Shown in pieces: positions 6,126-7,233 of a stretch of 7,233 bases of DNA (position 1 is the first letter of the stretch; the number at the start of each line of letters is the position of its first letter). A program made the position numbers and the translations under genes. The notes under the pieces are model-generated. The model saw only the letters and a list, made by a program, of their open reading frames with translations. It made no database searches and was not told where the DNA came from. Origin of the DNA: JAEUUM01 sp038326165 (GTDB lineage Bacteria > Bacteroidota > Bacteroidia > Chitinophagales > Saprospiraceae); assembly GCA_038326165.1 (NCBI GenBank), contig JBBQJT010000090.1, positions 1 through 7,233 on the forward strand, written 5' to 3'.

Positions 6126-7233
6126 ACAATGGGGAAGAAAATAGTAATATAGAGTTTAAAAGTATCCGAAAAGCAATAGGACAAAAATCTGATGTAGAAG
6201 CACTTGCCGAAACTTGCGTGTGCTTTGCTAATGCACAAGGTGGTTTGCTTATTATTGGTATTGAAGACAAACAAGCTGACCCACCGCAAAATCAAAAAAT
6301 AAATGTCGAGGAAATGAATAAAGTGGTTAGCCGACTTCGTTCTTTAACTGATGCTGTTGGGCTAGTTAATCCTGAAATTAAAATCCATTCAAATGGAGGA
6401 GAATATTTTGAAATCAAAATTTTGCCTTCTTCCAGAACCATTGCTACTACTACTTCGGGCAAAGTGTTAATTAGAATATCTGATAATTGCTATACTGTAA
6501 GAAGTGAAGAATTAACTGATTTAGCCGCTGAAAAAAATGCCTTTCAGTGGGAATTGGTAGTTGCTCAAAAAATCACTTTAACTCAGGCAGATCCTGAACA
6601 AACTATCTTTTTTCTTTCAAACATAAAAAAATCAGAGAAAGTATCCGACTTTATTAGGCAAAAATCGGACACTGAAATTTTGGAGTTTTACCAGCTACTT
6701 TCGCCAGAAGGTTTTCTTACCAATTTAGGTGTGTTGTGGCTCGGTACGCCAGCCCAAAGAGCTAGATTGAGCTATCCTATTACCTTTCAATATTTGGTAT
6801 TCAACGATAAAGGGGAAAAAATACGTGAAAAAAAATATCATTTTCACCAATTCAACCCAATGCAGTTATTGTTGGAAATAGAAAAAGAAGCTGTAGAACT
6901 TACCTATGCCCACCAGCTTACCAATGGTCTATTTAGAGATACCATTCGGAATTATCCGAAAGAAGTAATTAGAGAGTTGCTCATAAATAGTATTGCTCAC
7001 AAACGCTACAGCAGTTCAGGAGATATTTTTTTAGAAGTGTACCCCGATAGAATTGTATTTACCAACCCTGGTGGCTTGCCTATTGGCATTTCAAAAAACA
7101 ATATCCTGCACGAACGACAAAGAAGAAATCCACATTTAATACAAACCCTACACGACCTCAAACTGATGGAAGGCGAAGGCTCTGGTTACGATTTGGTGTA
7201 CGAAAAACTAAGCCTTGATGCAAAGCCTTTTCC
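6122..7233 (+). CDS. AlbA_2 (Schlafen-type) and HATPase_c_4 domain protein, hsdM-coupled accessory protein; 3' end outside window
   Basis: The frame is open for 370 codons from ATG at 6122 to the window edge with no stop. Seen: the N-terminal AlbA_2 (Schlafen-type) domain with IEFK at 10-13, ALAETCVCFANAQGG at 27-41, LLIIGIED at 42-49 and the closing strand GKVLIRISDN from 113. A middle region (about 130-280) is typical of the COG2865 class. The C-terminal GHKL-type ATPase fold has VIRELLINSIAHKRY at 282-296 (N289 is the likely ATP/Mg residue), DRIVFTNPGGLP ending at 320, RRNPHL near 331-336 and EGEGSGYDLVYEKL near 351-364. Known: such proteins are annotated as putative DNA-binding, RecG-like or transcriptional regulators, and are found in restriction-modification loci. 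Its start overlaps the hsdM stop (ATGA), so translation is probably coupled and it would be made together with HsdM. Inference: an accessory or regulator of the type I system; the precise role is unknown. The family is usually 400-550 aa, so probably up to some 180 residues, perhaps a winged helix, are missing. Confidence 0.88.
   Translation, partial: MNNGEENSNIEFKSIRKAIGQKSDVEALAETCVCFANAQGGLLIIGIEDKQADPPQNQKINVEEMNKVVSRLRSLTDAVGLVNPEIKIHSNGGEYFEIKILPSSRTIATTTSGKVLIRISDNCYTVRSEELTDLAAEKNAFQWELVVAQKITLTQADPEQTIFFLSNIKKSEKVSDFIRQKSDTEILEFYQLLSPEGFLTNLGVLWLGTPAQRARLSYPITFQYLVFNDKGEKIREKKYHFHQFNPMQLLLEIEKEAVELTYAHQLTNGLFRDTIRNYPKEVIRELLINSIAHKRYSSSGDIFLEVYPDRIVFTNPGGLPIGISKNNILHERQRRNPHLIQTLHDLKLMEGEGSGYDLVYEKLSLDAKPF

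Noticed and set aside
1..7233. CRISPR array, tRNA, rRNA, insertion sequence or transposase
   Set aside because: No regularly spaced short repeats, no cloverleaf or rRNA-like sequence, and no transposase or recombinase reading frame were found. The only repeats are the two distant 136-bp copies, their internal duplication and one hairpin.

Overview
The window looks like a defence island on the chromosome of a Bacteroidota bacterium. The evidence for the phylum is indirect: A+T-rich coding DNA, A-rich leaders without Shine-Dalgarno sequences before the start codons, an A/C-rich intergenic region with few T's, and one candidate promoter of the Bacteroidota type (TTG, about 22 nt, TAnnTTTG-like). 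No rRNA, tRNA or housekeeping gene is present to fix the lineage. All convincing genes lie on the + strand.

Layout. (1) Positions 7-142 hold a 136-bp structured repeat that folds into a long bulged hairpin. (2) Positions 212-4124 encode a two-gene McrBC modification-dependent restriction operon. The first gene is an 855-aa McrB-type AAA+ GTPase whose long N-terminus ends in an EVE (PUA-like) reader domain. The second is a 447-aa McrC with a PD-(D/E)xK nuclease core. (3) Positions 4175-4310 hold a second 136-bp copy of the repeat in the same orientation, ungapped against the first. The two are only about 63% identical, but seven base pairs in the stem have changed on both sides at once. (4) The rest of the 4125-4571 intergenic region holds a separate 22-bp inverted repeat and a candidate promoter. 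(5) Positions 4572-6125 encode a complete type I methyltransferase subunit (HsdM). (6) From 6122 to the window end, overlapping hsdM by the ATGA junction, runs an incomplete gene for an AlbA_2 (Schlafen-type) plus HATPase_c_4 protein.

How the parts fit. The McrBC pair would read modified DNA and cut it by NTP-driven translocation. HsdM would methylate adenine as part of a type I restriction-modification locus, whose hsdS and hsdR genes are not in the window and presumably follow. The AlbA_2/ATPase protein is translationally coupled to HsdM and is probably an accessory or regulatory partner.

The most unusual signal is that the whole McrBC operon is bracketed by two copies of a covarying bulged hairpin. 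Their outer boxes resemble the R''/R' boxes of integron attC sites. The operon may therefore be a mobile cassette, but that is inference: the repeats could instead be another family of structured intergenic element.
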